From positions 1-62,167 of the forward strand of contig JAJQDI010000032.1 of assembly GCA_021202275.1 (NCBI GenBank): 62,167 nt of DNA, in the 5' to 3' direction. The translations under genes and the position numbers were made by a program. Position 1 is the stretch's first letter, and each line of letters begins with the position of its first letter. Positions 17,235-26,145 of this stretch are shown piece after piece. This DNA comes from Bacteroides sp. (GTDB lineage Bacteria > Bacteroidota > Bacteroidia > Bacteroidales > Bacteroidaceae). The notes beneath the pieces were generated by a model. That model was given only the letters and a program-made list of their open reading frames with translations. It was not told where the DNA came from and ran no database searches.

Positions 17235-18739
17235 AGATCATGGATACGACACTCCGCGATGGCGAACAGACCAGCGGAGTCTCTTTCGTACCCCATGAAA
17301 AACTAATGATTGCGCGGCTACTGCTAGAAGAACTCAAGGTAGACCGTGTGGAAGTGGCTTCGGCACGTGTCTCGGAAGGAGAATTCGACGCGGTGAAGAT
17401 GATTTGTGACTGGGCGGCCCGGCGTAATATGCTTCACCGGGTAGAAGTGCTGGGATTTGTAGACGGACGTGCTTCGCTCGACTGGATACATGGTACTGGC
17501 TGCCGGGTGATCAATCTGCTTTGTAAAGGGTCTCTCAAACATTGTACCCATCAGCTGAAAAAGACCCCGGAAGAGCATCTGGCGGATATCCGTACCGTAT
17601 TGGCACATGCCGATGAAATGGATATGGAGGTAAATATCTATCTGGAAGACTGGAGCAACGGCATGAAAGATTCTCCGGAATATGTATTCCAGATGATGGA
17701 CGATCTGAAAGATACTTCTATCAAACGGTTCATGCTTCCCGATACGCTTGGGGTACTTAATCCTTTGCAGGTGATTGAGTTCATGCGGAAGATGGTGAAG
17801 CGTTATCCGGACAAACATTTCGATTTCCATCCGCACAATGACTACGATCTGGCGGTAAGTAATGCCTTAGCCGCGGTGCTGAGTGGTGTCAGAGGATTAC
17901 ATACCACCATCAATGGATTGGGAGAGCGTGCCGGAAACGCGCCGCTGGCGAGTATACAGGCCATCCTGAAAGACCAGTTCAACGCGCAGACCAGTATTGA
18001 TGAAAGCCGTCTGAACGATGTAAGCCGGGTGGTGGAATCCTATTCGGGTATCCTGATACCGGCCAATAAGCCGATTGTGGGAGAGAACGTATTTACTCAG
18101 GTAGCGGGTGTGCATGCAGACGGAGACAATAAGAACAATCTTTATTACAACGATCTGCTTCCCGAACGTTTCGGGCGCGTACGTGAATACGCGCTGGGCA
18201 AGACCAGTGGCAAAGCCAATATCCGGAAAAATCTCGAAAGCCTGGGACTGGAACTGGATGAAGATTCCATGAAGAAGGTGACCGAGCGGATCATTGAACT
18301 GGGAGATAAAAAAGAACTGGTAACCCAGGAAGACCTGCTCTATATCATCTCCGATGTACTGAAACACGAAGGGATCAATAGCCGTGTCAAGCTAAAAAGC
18401 TACATGGTGACTCTGGCTCACGGTCTGAAACCGATGGCCAACGTGCGTATAGAGATTGATGGTCAGACCTACGAAGAAAACTCTTCCGGTGATGGCCAGT
18501 ACGATGCGTTTGTACGGGCACTCCGGAAGATATACAAGCAGACACTCGGACGTAAGTTCCCGATGCTGATCAACTATGCCGTGAGCATTCCTCCCGGTGG
18601 CCGTACCGATGCTTTTGTACAGACCGTGATCACCTGGAGCTTTGAGAACAAAGTATTCCGTACCCGTGGTCTGGATGCCGATCAGACAGAAGCGGCCATC
18701 AAGGCAACCATCAAGATGCTGAATATTATAGAGAATTGA
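17213..18739 (+). CDS. Isopropylmalate/citramalate synthase family protein
   Basis: A 508-residue second member of the LeuA family within the same operon. The catalytic signature is MDTTLRDGEQTSG, with HPHNDYDLAVSNA for metal binding and TTINGLGERAGN. The C-terminal half holds a LeuA_dimer-like regulatory domain. Related proteins are (R)-citramalate synthases, which condense pyruvate and acetyl-CoA to feed 2-oxobutyrate into isoleucine, or alternative isopropylmalate synthases. Citramalate synthase is my preferred reading because a true leuA heads the operon and leuCD/leuB can process the methyl analogue. The ATG at 17213 is chosen over 17240 because it keeps the first beta strand (VKIEIMDTT); it overlaps leuD by 22 nt. 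Confidence 0.8.
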   Translation: MGRAVKIEIMDTTLRDGEQTSGVSFVPHEKLMIARLLLEELKVDRVEVASARVSEGEFDAVKMICDWAARRNMLHRVEVLGFVDGRASLDWIHGTGCRVINLLCKGSLKHCTHQLKKTPEEHLADIRTVLAHADEMDMEVNIYLEDWSNGMKDSPEYVFQMMDDLKDTSIKRFMLPDTLGVLNPLQVIEFMRKMVKRYPDKHFDFHPHNDYDLAVSNALAAVLSGVRGLHTTINGLGERAGNAPLASIQAILKDQFNAQTSIDESRLNDVSRVVESYSGILIPANKPIVGENVFTQVAGVHADGDNKNNLYYNDLLPERFGRVREYALGKTSGKANIRKNLESLGLELDEDSMKKVTERIIELGDKKELVTQEDLLYIISDVLKHEGINSRVKLKSYMVTLAHGLKPMANVRIEIDGQTYEENSSGDGQYDAFVRALRKIYKQTLGRKFPMLINYAVSIPPGGRTDAFVQTVITWSFENKVFRTRGLDADQTEAAIKATIKMLNIIEN

Positions 18740-18816
18740 TAACAAAATAAATCATGACGGATCCCGACAGGGCAGTTCAGACTATTTGCCGGGATCGGTC
18801 TTACCCTATTTAAAGT

Positions 18817-19890
18817 ATGAAATTGAATATTGCAGTCCTCCCGGGCGACGGGATCGGTCCGGAGATTGTGGCAGCGGCATTAGATGTCACTAAAGCGGTG
18901 TGTGAGAAATTCGGACATGAGTTGACGTATGAATATGGTATCTGTGGAGCAGATGCGATAGATAAAATAGGCAATCCCTATCCGGATGAAACACACGAAT
19001 TGTGTATGAAAAGTGACGCTGTGTTGTTCGGTGCTGTGGGCGATCCGCGGTTCGACAACAACCCTTCGGCCAAAGTACGTCCCGAGCAGGGATTGCTGGC
19101 TATGCGTAAAAAGCTGGGATTGTATGCCAACATCCGTCCGGTGACTACTTTTGAAAGTCTGATCCATAAGTCTCCGCTGCGTGCCGATCTGGTCAAAGGA
19201 GCCGATTTTATGTGTATTCGTGAACTGACCGGAGGAATGTATTTCGGTCGTCCCCAGGGACGCAGCGAAGATGGCAATGTAGCCTATGATACCTGTGTGT
19301 ATAGTCGTGAGGAGGTAGAACGCATTGTGACGTTGGCCTATGAATATGCCATGAAACGCCGCAAGAAACTAACCATTGTAGACAAAGCCAACGTATTGGC
19401 CACTTCCCGTCTGTGGAGAGAGGTATCGAAAGAGATCGAACCCCGGTATCCGGAAGTAGAAACCGAATATATGTTTGTAGACAATGCGGCCATGCGTCTG
19501 ATCCAGTGGCCCACTTCATTTGATGTGATGGTTACTGAGAACATGTTCGGAGATATCCTTACCGATGAAAGTTCGGTGATCACCGGATCTCTGGGGCTGT
19601 TGCCTTCCGCTTCCATCGGTACCCATACTTCGGTATTCGAACCCATCCACGGTTCGTGGCCGCAAGCTGCCGGACAGGATATCGCCAACCCTCTGGCTAC
19701 CGTATTGTCGGCTGCTATGATGCTGGAATATGCGTTCGACCTGAAAGAAGAGGCTGCCCTGATCCGTCAGGCGGTAGATGCTTCCATGGAGAAACTGGTA
19801 CGTACCGGAGATATCCAGGTAGAAGGGGAGAAAGTATACAAGACCTCCGAAGTGGGAGCATGGCTGACAGACTATGTCCGCAATGCCTGA
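18817..19890 (+). CDS. leuB: 3-isopropylmalate dehydrogenase
   Basis: A 357-residue NAD-dependent beta-decarboxylating dehydrogenase that oxidises 3-isopropylmalate to the precursor of 2-oxoisocaproate. It has LPGDGIGPE at the N terminus, the substrate-binding RELTGGMYFG loop, the metal-binding Asp region NMFGDILTDESSVI, and the NAD-binding GLLPSASIG and EPIHGSWPQAAGQ motifs. It is the last leu gene and is followed by a strong terminator. The 77-nt gap before it holds a weak 7-bp hairpin (18760-18766 with 18790-18796). Confidence 0.95.
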   Translation: MKLNIAVLPGDGIGPEIVAAALDVTKAVCEKFGHELTYEYGICGADAIDKIGNPYPDETHELCMKSDAVLFGAVGDPRFDNNPSAKVRPEQGLLAMRKKLGLYANIRPVTTFESLIHKSPLRADLVKGADFMCIRELTGGMYFGRPQGRSEDGNVAYDTCVYSREEVERIVTLAYEYAMKRRKKLTIVDKANVLATSRLWREVSKEIEPRYPEVETEYMFVDNAAMRLIQWPTSFDVMVTENMFGDILTDESSVITGSLGLLPSASIGTHTSVFEPIHGSWPQAAGQDIANPLATVLSAAMMLEYAFDLKEEAALIRQAVDASMEKLVRTGDIQVEGEKVYKTSEVGAWLTDYVRNA

Positions 19891-19915
19891 GAAGGCGCCA
19901 AACTCATTCTGAATC

Positions 19916-19946
19916 AAAGGAGGTGTTTGTTAACACTTCCTTTTTT
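19916..19946 (+). terminator. Terminator of the leu operon
   Basis: A 12-bp stem with one G-U pair (19916-19927 with 19932-19943), a TGTT loop and six T. It lies 26 nt after leuB. The stem touches the 3' end of the convergent deacetylase gene. Confidence 0.85.
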
Positions 19947-20913
19947 ATGGTATATCCATTGGAGCCAACTTTATTTGTATTTCCCCGCCGTACGGATCGA
20001 ATTCAAAAATGATGTTGTCCGCGGATACATGGATCGAAAGATTCTTCCCATCTTGCCAGACGCCTGTGATATGTCTGCCTGGTTTTTCTACGACCAATGT
20101 CAAAGGCTCGTTAAACAGCTCCTTATCTAGATGCAGTTCCGGCCACACTGTCCATGAGTTTTCATTCTCTGTGAATTGCAAACGGATCTGTTTCTGTGCT
20201 TCTGTGTATGCCGACACTTCACGGAACGTACCTACCCATATCTGCTCTTCCTGTATTTTTACTTTATCGAAATGCTCCCACAACACATCAGGTACCGCAA
20301 AAGCGTCATATCCTTCTGTGATTCCATGTATCATAGCTACTCCCCACCCTTCGGAAGAGAGCAGATCTTCTATCCATTGATCCAGTTTTTCGGGAGTAGA
20401 AGCCGTGCCGATGCCGTACTCCTGGGTACGGGTACCTACCTGGTGGGCAGAAGCAAGCTCCAACACCTCTTCGTTGTACGCATTATAGGGATAACAGAAT
20501 GTCCGGGGCAGGAGGCCGGTTTTTTCCAGAAGGGCGCTGTCGTTCTTTTCAATCTCTCGGATGAGTTGCTGACGATCCAGTTTGGTCAGATCCGGATGAG
20601 ACCAGCTGTGATTAGACATCTCATGTCCTTTCTCTGCCATCTCTTTCACCTGTGGCCAGGTGAGCCAACCACCCTTATTGTTCTCAATGAAACCACCACA
20701 GATCCAGAACGTGCCTTTGAATCCGTGTTTCTCCAGCTGAGGCAATACCAATGTATAATGTTCTTTCATTCCATCGTCAAATGTATAACTGATGGCACAG
20801 CGTTTATCATGTTTGTATCTGGCTACGCGGATGGCGGGTTCATGTGTAGTTGTGGCACAGATGGCACTACAGAGCAACATACTTGTAACAAAGGATAAAA
20901 GGGTCTTTCTCAT
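19945..20913 (-). CDS. Secreted polysaccharide deacetylase (NodB domain)
   Basis: A 322-residue protein with a cleavable signal peptide (about residues 1-20, ending CSAICA). The NodB domain spans about 35-230: motif 1 TFDDG with Asp46 and Asp47, motif 2 SNHSWSH with metal ligands His102 and His106, then RTFCYPYN and MIHG. All zinc ligands of the carbohydrate esterase 4 family are present, so an active de-N-acetylase or related esterase is expected in the periplasm or outside. Residues 240-322 form an extra beta-rich C-terminal region of unknown role. It is a single gene converging on leuB. The substrate is not predictable. Confidence 0.85.
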   Translation of the reverse strand: MRKTLLSFVTSMLLCSAICATTTHEPAIRVARYKHDKRCAISYTFDDGMKEHYTLVLPQLEKHGFKGTFWICGGFIENNKGGWLTWPQVKEMAEKGHEMSNHSWSHPDLTKLDRQQLIREIEKNDSALLEKTGLLPRTFCYPYNAYNEEVLELASAHQVGTRTQEYGIGTASTPEKLDQWIEDLLSSEGWGVAMIHGITEGYDAFAVPDVLWEHFDKVKIQEEQIWVGTFREVSAYTEAQKQIRLQFTENENSWTVWPELHLDKELFNEPLTLVVEKPGRHITGVWQDGKNLSIHVSADNIIFEFDPYGGEIQIKLAPMDIP

Positions 20914-21042
20914 GTTCTTTACAACTGATCTCAGGGTTTGTATATACGGGTCTGACCTTAAAGATAAGAAACAGTTTTGATTTTTTTAACTACACCCGAT
21001 AGATTTACGATATACGGATGTACGAAGTACGATCTTCTACTC

Positions 21043-21954
21043 TCAGCAACACCTTGTTTCGTGTCCCTCCCTGGAGTCGTCGAACTCCAGTGTCACATGT
21101 CCGATGTGGTATTTTTTAAGACTTTCCCGTATCTGTGCTTTGATCTGTTCGGTATGCTCCGGAGATTCTGCTACTATGTGTGCGGTGAGTGCATTTTCCG
21201 TTGTACTGATGGCCCAGATATGTATGTGGTAGACACATGTTACCCCTGAGACAGCGGCAATGACAGATTTCACATCCTCTATGCGGATGTCTCCCGGTAC
21301 TCCATCCAGGGAAAGACGGATGCTATCCCTCAGCAGTCCCCAGGTAGAGATAAAGATCACAACTGCTATCACCAGTCCGATGATCGGGTCTATGATATAC
21401 CATCCGGTCCGGCTGATGATAAGTCCCGAGACCAATACCCCTACTGAAACTAATGCGTCGGCAGCTATGTGCAGGTATGCCCCTTTCACATTGAGGTCTT
21501 TGTCTTTCTCTCTCAGGAACAGGAATGCGGTGAATCCGTTGATCAACACCCCTATTCCCGCTACAATGGCAATCGCCATTCCGGGTACGGGCGAGGGATT
21601 GCGAAGTTTATGGATACTTTCGTAAACGATGCCCCCGATAGCCACTAACAGGATCAGGGCATTGACAAAAGAGACCAATACCGTACTCTTTTTGTATCCG
21701 TACGTATAGTTCGCACTGGATCTGACGCGGGTCAGCCGGAAAGCCATCAATGCCAGTACCAGACTGATCACATCGGTCAGGTTATGTCCCGCGTCCGACA
21801 ACAGTGCCAGTGAATCGTACCACCATCCGGCTCCGACCTCAGCCACCACAAAAGCGATGTTCAGGGCGATACCTACGATAAACGCTTTGTTCAGAGAATC
21901 GAAGCGTATGGTGTGGTTATGAGGATGTGAAGCATGTGAATGTTGTCCGTCCAT
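21043..21954 (-). CDS. Cation diffusion facilitator metal exporter
   Basis: A 303-residue CDF/CzcD-ZitB-type transporter exporting Zn2+ or similar ions in exchange for protons. It has a His-rich N terminus (HSHASHPHNHT), then six membrane helices. The metal site motifs are SDAGHNLTD in helix 2 and AADALVS in helix 5, and a cytoplasmic C-terminal domain follows. I chose the ATG at 21954, not the upstream ATG at 21999, because a -7 promoter box (TACATTTG, minus strand 21981-21988) lies between them. A Cys-Cys pair sits at the very C terminus. Confidence 0.85.
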   Translation of the reverse strand: MDGQHSHASHPHNHTIRFDSLNKAFIVGIALNIAFVVAEVGAGWWYDSLALLSDAGHNLTDVISLVLALMAFRLTRVRSSANYTYGYKKSTVLVSFVNALILLVAIGGIVYESIHKLRNPSPVPGMAIAIVAGIGVLINGFTAFLFLREKDKDLNVKGAYLHIAADALVSVGVLVSGLIISRTGWYIIDPIIGLVIAVVIFISTWGLLRDSIRLSLDGVPGDIRIEDVKSVIAAVSGVTCVYHIHIWAISTTENALTAHIVAESPEHTEQIKAQIRESLKKYHIGHVTLEFDDSREGHETRCC

Positions 21955-21980
21955 TGTCAGGTTTTCTCTTATTTCAGATA

Positions 21981-21988
21981 CAAATGTA
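21981..21988 (-). promoter_or_regulatory. -7 box of the CDF exporter promoter
   Basis: TACATTTG on the minus strand matches TAnnTTTG; the -33 element is weak. Transcription would start near 21975, about 20 nt before the chosen start at 21954. Confidence 0.5.
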
Positions 21989-22139
21989 TGAAAAAGCAAG
22001 AATTTTAAAGAATGTTTAGCGAAAGTATGTACAGGAGCATAAACAAAAAGAATTATAAATAGTTTTCTGCTGCTGTATATTATTATAATCAGCCTTTTTT
22101 GTTACTTTTGCCGATCGAACGAATCATTGCTACAGATAC

Positions 22140-22874
22140 ATGAATAAATCTCAGGATTATCAACTCACTATTGTTGTTCCGGTATATAACGAGGAAGACA
22201 ATATCTATGCTTTGGAGCAGAAGTTGAGTGAATTTCTTCCCCGCTCTGTGTGTAAAGCCTGCGTGCTTTTTGTAAACGACGGTTCTAAGGATCGCAGTCC
22301 GGAACGTATCCGGGAGGTTTGCAATCGGAATGAACACTTTTTCTATATGGACCTGAGCCGGAACGCGGGGCTGAGTGCTGCCATGAAGGCAGGGATCGAT
22401 TATGCCTATTCCGACTATGTCGGATATATGGATGCCGACCTGCAGACTACACCGGAAGATTTCAATCTGTTGTTGAAAGACATCGGATCGTATGAACTGG
22501 TGATGGGCATACGTGCCAACCGTAAAGATTCTTTTTTTAAGAATTTCCAATCTAAGATAGCCAATGGGTTTCGCCGGATGATGACCAACGACGGCGTACA
22601 GGATACGGGATGTCCGCTGAAAGTATTGCATACCGATTATGCCAAGCGCATCCCTTTCTTTACAGGGATGCATCGTTTCCTGCCGGCACTCATCCAGTTG
22701 CAGCACGGCCGTGTACAGCAGGTACCCGTACGTCACTTCCCCCGCGTGGCCGGAGTGTCCAAGTACAATTTATGGAACCGCCTGGTCTCTCCGTTTATGG
22801 ATTGTTTTGCTTACAGGTGGATGAAAAAGCGATATATCAATTACCAGGTGGGTGACAACAATTTAGGCAGCTGA
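22140..22874 (+). CDS. Family 2 glycosyltransferase (polyprenyl-phosphate type)
   Basis: A 244-residue GT2 enzyme. VVPVYNEEDNI opens the nucleotide-sugar fold, VNDGSKDRSPE follows, and YMDADLQTTPED is the DXD-like metal site. The short length and the C-terminal RFPRVAG/GVSKYNLW-type pattern with NRL fit dolichyl/undecaprenyl-phosphate mannosyl- or glucosyltransferases that load a lipid carrier on the cytoplasmic side. It heads a four-gene cluster with a flippase-like LAB_N protein and an ArnT-like transferase, so it probably makes the lipid-linked sugar that the GT39 enzyme transfers. A -7 box (TACTTTTG) lies about 35 nt upstream. Confidence 0.85.
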   Translation: MNKSQDYQLTIVVPVYNEEDNIYALEQKLSEFLPRSVCKACVLFVNDGSKDRSPERIREVCNRNEHFFYMDLSRNAGLSAAMKAGIDYAYSDYVGYMDADLQTTPEDFNLLLKDIGSYELVMGIRANRKDSFFKNFQSKIANGFRRMMTNDGVQDTGCPLKVLHTDYAKRIPFFTGMHRFLPALIQLQHGRVQQVPVRHFPRVAGVSKYNLWNRLVSPFMDCFAYRWMKKRYINYQVGDNNLGS

Positions 22875-22876
22875 CA

Positions 22877-23515
22877 GTGAAAGACAGTACTTTTCTCTAC
22901 GTGATCGGATTCCTGGCCCAGTTGTTCTTCTCTGCCCGGATCCTGTATCAATGGATCGTTACCGAAAAAAGCAAACGGGTATTATCTCCCTCCGCGTTCT
23001 GGATACTCAGTATCGCGGGTTCCTACCTTCTGTTTATTTATGGCTGGCTTCGGGACGATTTTTCCATTATCCTGGGACAGTTTATCGCTTATTATATCTA
23101 TTTGTGGAACCTCAATGAGAAAGGTTTGTGGGAAAAACTCAACCTCTTTTTCAAAGTCCTGCTGATGATCACTCCCGTTGTTGCCGGAGTAGTGGTGCTC
23201 CACGATGTTTCCGCGTTCATCAGCAACTTTTTCCGGAACGAAAAAGTCCCTTTGTGGCTTCTGGTCTTCGGCTCTGCCGGGCAGGTCATCTTTACCCTGC
23301 GTTTTGTGTATCAATGGGTCTATTCCTATCACCACAAAGAGTCTCTTCTTCCGGCAGGCTTCTGGATCATCAGTCTGATCGGGTCTTCGGTAATTGTCTC
23401 CTATGGTATCATCCGGCACGATCCGGTATTGATCCTGGGACAGTCGGTTGGATTTGTGGCCTACTGCCGCAACCTGATGATCGGATACAAAAGTGCTAAA
23501 AATACACAGATATGA
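22877..23515 (+). CDS. Membrane protein with two LAB_N repeats
   Basis: A 212-residue all-helical membrane protein that begins at GTG, 2 nt after the previous stop. It holds two copies of the lipid-A-disaccharide-synthase N-terminal-like (LAB_N) unit. The first is at about residues 5-80 (GFLAQLFFSARILYQW, FWILSIAGSYLL, LGQFIAYYIYLWNL). The second is at about 128-205 (GSAGQVIFTLRFVYQW, FWIISLIGSSVI, LGQSVGFVAYCRNL). Single-copy relatives accompany ArnC/ArnT-like pairs. The doubled form would give a pseudo-symmetric transporter-like protein. Its role in lipid-linked sugar flipping is inference. Confidence 0.8.
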   Translation: MKDSTFLYVIGFLAQLFFSARILYQWIVTEKSKRVLSPSAFWILSIAGSYLLFIYGWLRDDFSIILGQFIAYYIYLWNLNEKGLWEKLNLFFKVLLMITPVVAGVVVLHDVSAFISNFFRNEKVPLWLLVFGSAGQVIFTLRFVYQWVYSYHHKESLLPAGFWIISLIGSSVIVSYGIIRHDPVLILGQSVGFVAYCRNLMIGYKSAKNTQI

Positions 23516-25062
23516 TGAGAAACCGGTGGTTACCGCTTTTCTATTTCCTGGCTTTGTTGCCGCTTTTCCTTCTGCGTGACTATACTCCGACCAATGAGTT
23601 GCGATACCTCAATATTGTAGATGAAGCTCTGGCCAACAGGACTTTTTTCACTTTTACCAATCAGGGCGAACTCTATGCCGACAAGCCTCCGCTCTATTTC
23701 TGGATGGCCATGCTGGGACGCTGGCTTTTCGGAAACCACTATATGTGGTTCCTTTCCCTGCTCTCTTTTCTTCCCGCTGTGGTCCTAATCCAGGTAATGG
23801 ATCGTTGGGTGGGCAAAGAATCCAACCGGGAAAACCGTTTCTCCGGTCAACTCATGTTGATGGGCTCGGGTCTTTTTCTGGGGCTCACGGTGATCCATCG
23901 GATGGACATGCTCATGTGTATGTTCATTGTACTTACCCTCTATACCTTTTACCGCCTGTATAAGCAGGAAGCCCATGCCACTAAACTGCAATGGTTGTTT
24001 GCTATATTCCTGTTCTTAGCACTATTCTCCAAAGGCCCCATTGGTCTGGTGGTACCTCTCCTTTCTACGGTTGTCTTTTTAGGGGTCTCCGGCAAAATAA
24101 AGACCATCGGCAGGTATTGGGGCTGGCGCACCTGGGTAGTGCTGCTGGGAGGTTGCCTGCTGTGGTTCCTGGGAGTGTATCTGGAAGGGGGGGATGCCTA
24201 TCTCTCCAATCTGTTGTTTCATCAGACCGTTAACCGTGCCGTAGACTCTTTCCATCACAAAGAGCCCTTCTACTACTACATAGTCTCTTATTGGTATTCA
24301 CTGGCCCCCTGGTCTCTGTTCTTGTTTGGGGTACTTCTCGTCTCTGTCTTCCGGAGATATATTCGCACAGATCTGGAACGTTTCTTTGCTGTAATCCTGC
24401 TGACCACTTTCGTTTTCCTGTCTTCCGTCAGTTCCAAGATACAGATATATATGGCTCCGGCATTTCCTTTTTTGGTGTATCTTCCGGTCCTTTTGCTTTC
24501 CCGTTTTCGCTGGAACCGCTGGCTGGCGTTCACCCTGGCTGTGCCGGCAGGCATTTATATAGCAGCCTTCCCTTCCATCCTGATCTTTTCCCGGAAAGGT
24601 CTTTCGGGTCTGGCAAATGGCTGGCTGTACGCGGCAGCGGCTGTACTGATGTGTTCCGGGGTAATCTGTATGTGGTTGCTTTACAGGAAAAAAGAGTTAA
24701 ATAAAGCCATCAACGCATTGGGTATAGGATTGTTTTGCACTATATTTGTGGTAAGCTTCAGCTTGCCTCAGACAAATGCGCAGATCGGTTACAAAGACCT
24801 CAGCGAAAAGGCGCTGGAACTGGCTCAGACCTACCATACCACAGGCTATTGCGCCTATACGCTGACCCGCCCGGAGAACATGGATGTCTTCCTGCATGAA
24901 GATGTAGAGAGGGTCACCCGGGAAGATGTGCTGGAAGGAAAGTGTGCCGGCAAGATCTTCTTTATCCGCACCCGCAGACTGGATCGCGATGAAGAACTCC
25001 GCGACTACCTGGATGCGAAGGTAAAGTATGTGGTAGGCAAACATACGGTGGTTGTTTTATAA
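23512..25062 (+). CDS. ArnT-like glycosyltransferase (GT39/GT83 family)
   Basis: A 516-residue integral membrane enzyme with about eleven helices. An early periplasmic loop contains the DYTPTNELRYLNI motif, whose acidic residues are the conserved catalytic/metal site of the PMT/ArnT family, followed by DKPPLYFWMAMLG. Such enzymes transfer a sugar from polyprenyl phosphate to lipid A, protein or another acceptor at the outer face of the inner membrane. It overlaps the LAB_N gene by 4 nt, so the three are coupled. The acceptor is unknown. Confidence 0.85.
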   Translation: MMRNRWLPLFYFLALLPLFLLRDYTPTNELRYLNIVDEALANRTFFTFTNQGELYADKPPLYFWMAMLGRWLFGNHYMWFLSLLSFLPAVVLIQVMDRWVGKESNRENRFSGQLMLMGSGLFLGLTVIHRMDMLMCMFIVLTLYTFYRLYKQEAHATKLQWLFAIFLFLALFSKGPIGLVVPLLSTVVFLGVSGKIKTIGRYWGWRTWVVLLGGCLLWFLGVYLEGGDAYLSNLLFHQTVNRAVDSFHHKEPFYYYIVSYWYSLAPWSLFLFGVLLVSVFRRYIRTDLERFFAVILLTTFVFLSSVSSKIQIYMAPAFPFLVYLPVLLLSRFRWNRWLAFTLAVPAGIYIAAFPSILIFSRKGLSGLANGWLYAAAAVLMCSGVICMWLLYRKKELNKAINALGIGLFCTIFVVSFSLPQTNAQIGYKDLSEKALELAQTYHTTGYCAYTLTRPENMDVFLHEDVERVTREDVLEGKCAGKIFFIRTRRLDRDEELRDYLDAKVKYVVGKHTVVVL

Positions 25063-25076
25063 AGAGAACAGTACAC

Positions 25077-26084
25077 ATGAAAATATTAGTTACGGGAACC
25101 GCGGGCTTTATTGGTATGCATCTGGTACATGCCCTCACCAGCCAGGGACACGAAGTGGTCGGCTTAGATAATATCAACGACTACTACGATGTACAATTGA
25201 AGTACGACCGTCTCAGAGAGACGGGAATAGACGTGGGGGCTATTGTCCCGGGAAAGGTCATTGCCAGTACCCGTTATCCGGCTTACCGTTTTGTACAAAT
25301 GGATCTTTGCGACAAACAGGCACTGACCCGGCTCTTCGAAGCGGAACAGTTCGATGGGGTGGTCAACCTCGCCGCGCAGGTCGGAGTTCGCTATTCCACA
25401 GAAAATCCCGAGGCATATGTCGCCTCCAATGTCATGGGGTTCCTTCATCTGCTCGAGTGCTGCCGGCATTATCCGGTGAAACACTTAGTCTATGCTAGCT
25501 CGAGCAGTGTATACGGTCTCAATGAAAAGACACCCTTTTCCGAAGACGATCGTACCGATGCTCCGGCCAGCCTGTATGCCGCCACCAAAAAGGCAGACGA
25601 GATGATGGCCTATGCCTATAGCAGCCTCTATCAGATCCCGGCTACCGGCGTGCGTTTTTTCACTGTATACGGTCCGTGGGGCCGTCCGGATATGGCTCCC
25701 TTCCTGTTTATGAAAGCCATCCGCGACAACCAGCCTATCCGGGTATTCAATCATGGGAAGTTGAAGCGTGATTTCACCTATATCGATGACATTGTGAACG
25801 GGTTGGTATGTATCCTCGCCGCTCCTCCTTCAGGGAATGTGAAGCATACCTTATACAACATAGGAAATTCCCGGCCGGTAGAGTTGATGGATTTCATCGC
25901 GGAAATAGAATCTGTTACCGGCAAAGTCGCCGATAAACAGATGATGGATATGCAGCCGGGAGACGTATACCATACCTATGCCGATACCAGCCGGCTGCAA
26001 CATGATTTCGGTTATACACCCCTGATCTCCATCTCCGAAGGAATACGCAGATTCCACGAGTGGTATGTGGGCTACTTCGGATAA
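25077..26084 (+). CDS. NAD-dependent nucleotide-sugar epimerase (UDP-glucuronate 4-epimerase-like)
   Basis: A 335-residue short-chain dehydrogenase/reductase. It has the NAD-binding GTAGFIGMHL motif at the N terminus, then ASSSSVYG and the catalytic Tyr167-x3-Lys171 (YAATK). The RFFTVYGPWGRPDMA stretch is typical of UDP-glucuronate 4-epimerases, which interconvert UDP-GlcA and UDP-GalA. It lies 14 nt after the GT39 gene and may supply the sugar for the lipid or capsule glycan made here. Substrate specificity is not certain. Confidence 0.85.
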   Translation: MKILVTGTAGFIGMHLVHALTSQGHEVVGLDNINDYYDVQLKYDRLRETGIDVGAIVPGKVIASTRYPAYRFVQMDLCDKQALTRLFEAEQFDGVVNLAAQVGVRYSTENPEAYVASNVMGFLHLLECCRHYPVKHLVYASSSSVYGLNEKTPFSEDDRTDAPASLYAATKKADEMMAYAYSSLYQIPATGVRFFTVYGPWGRPDMAPFLFMKAIRDNQPIRVFNHGKLKRDFTYIDDIVNGLVCILAAPPSGNVKHTLYNIGNSRPVELMDFIAEIESVTGKVADKQMMDMQPGDVYHTYADTSRLQHDFGYTPLISISEGIRRFHEWYVGYFG

Positions 26085-26145
26085 GTGATAAGTTTTAAGT
26101 ACTAAGTTTTAAGTTTGTAGATCACAAACGATATAAGGCACAGAC

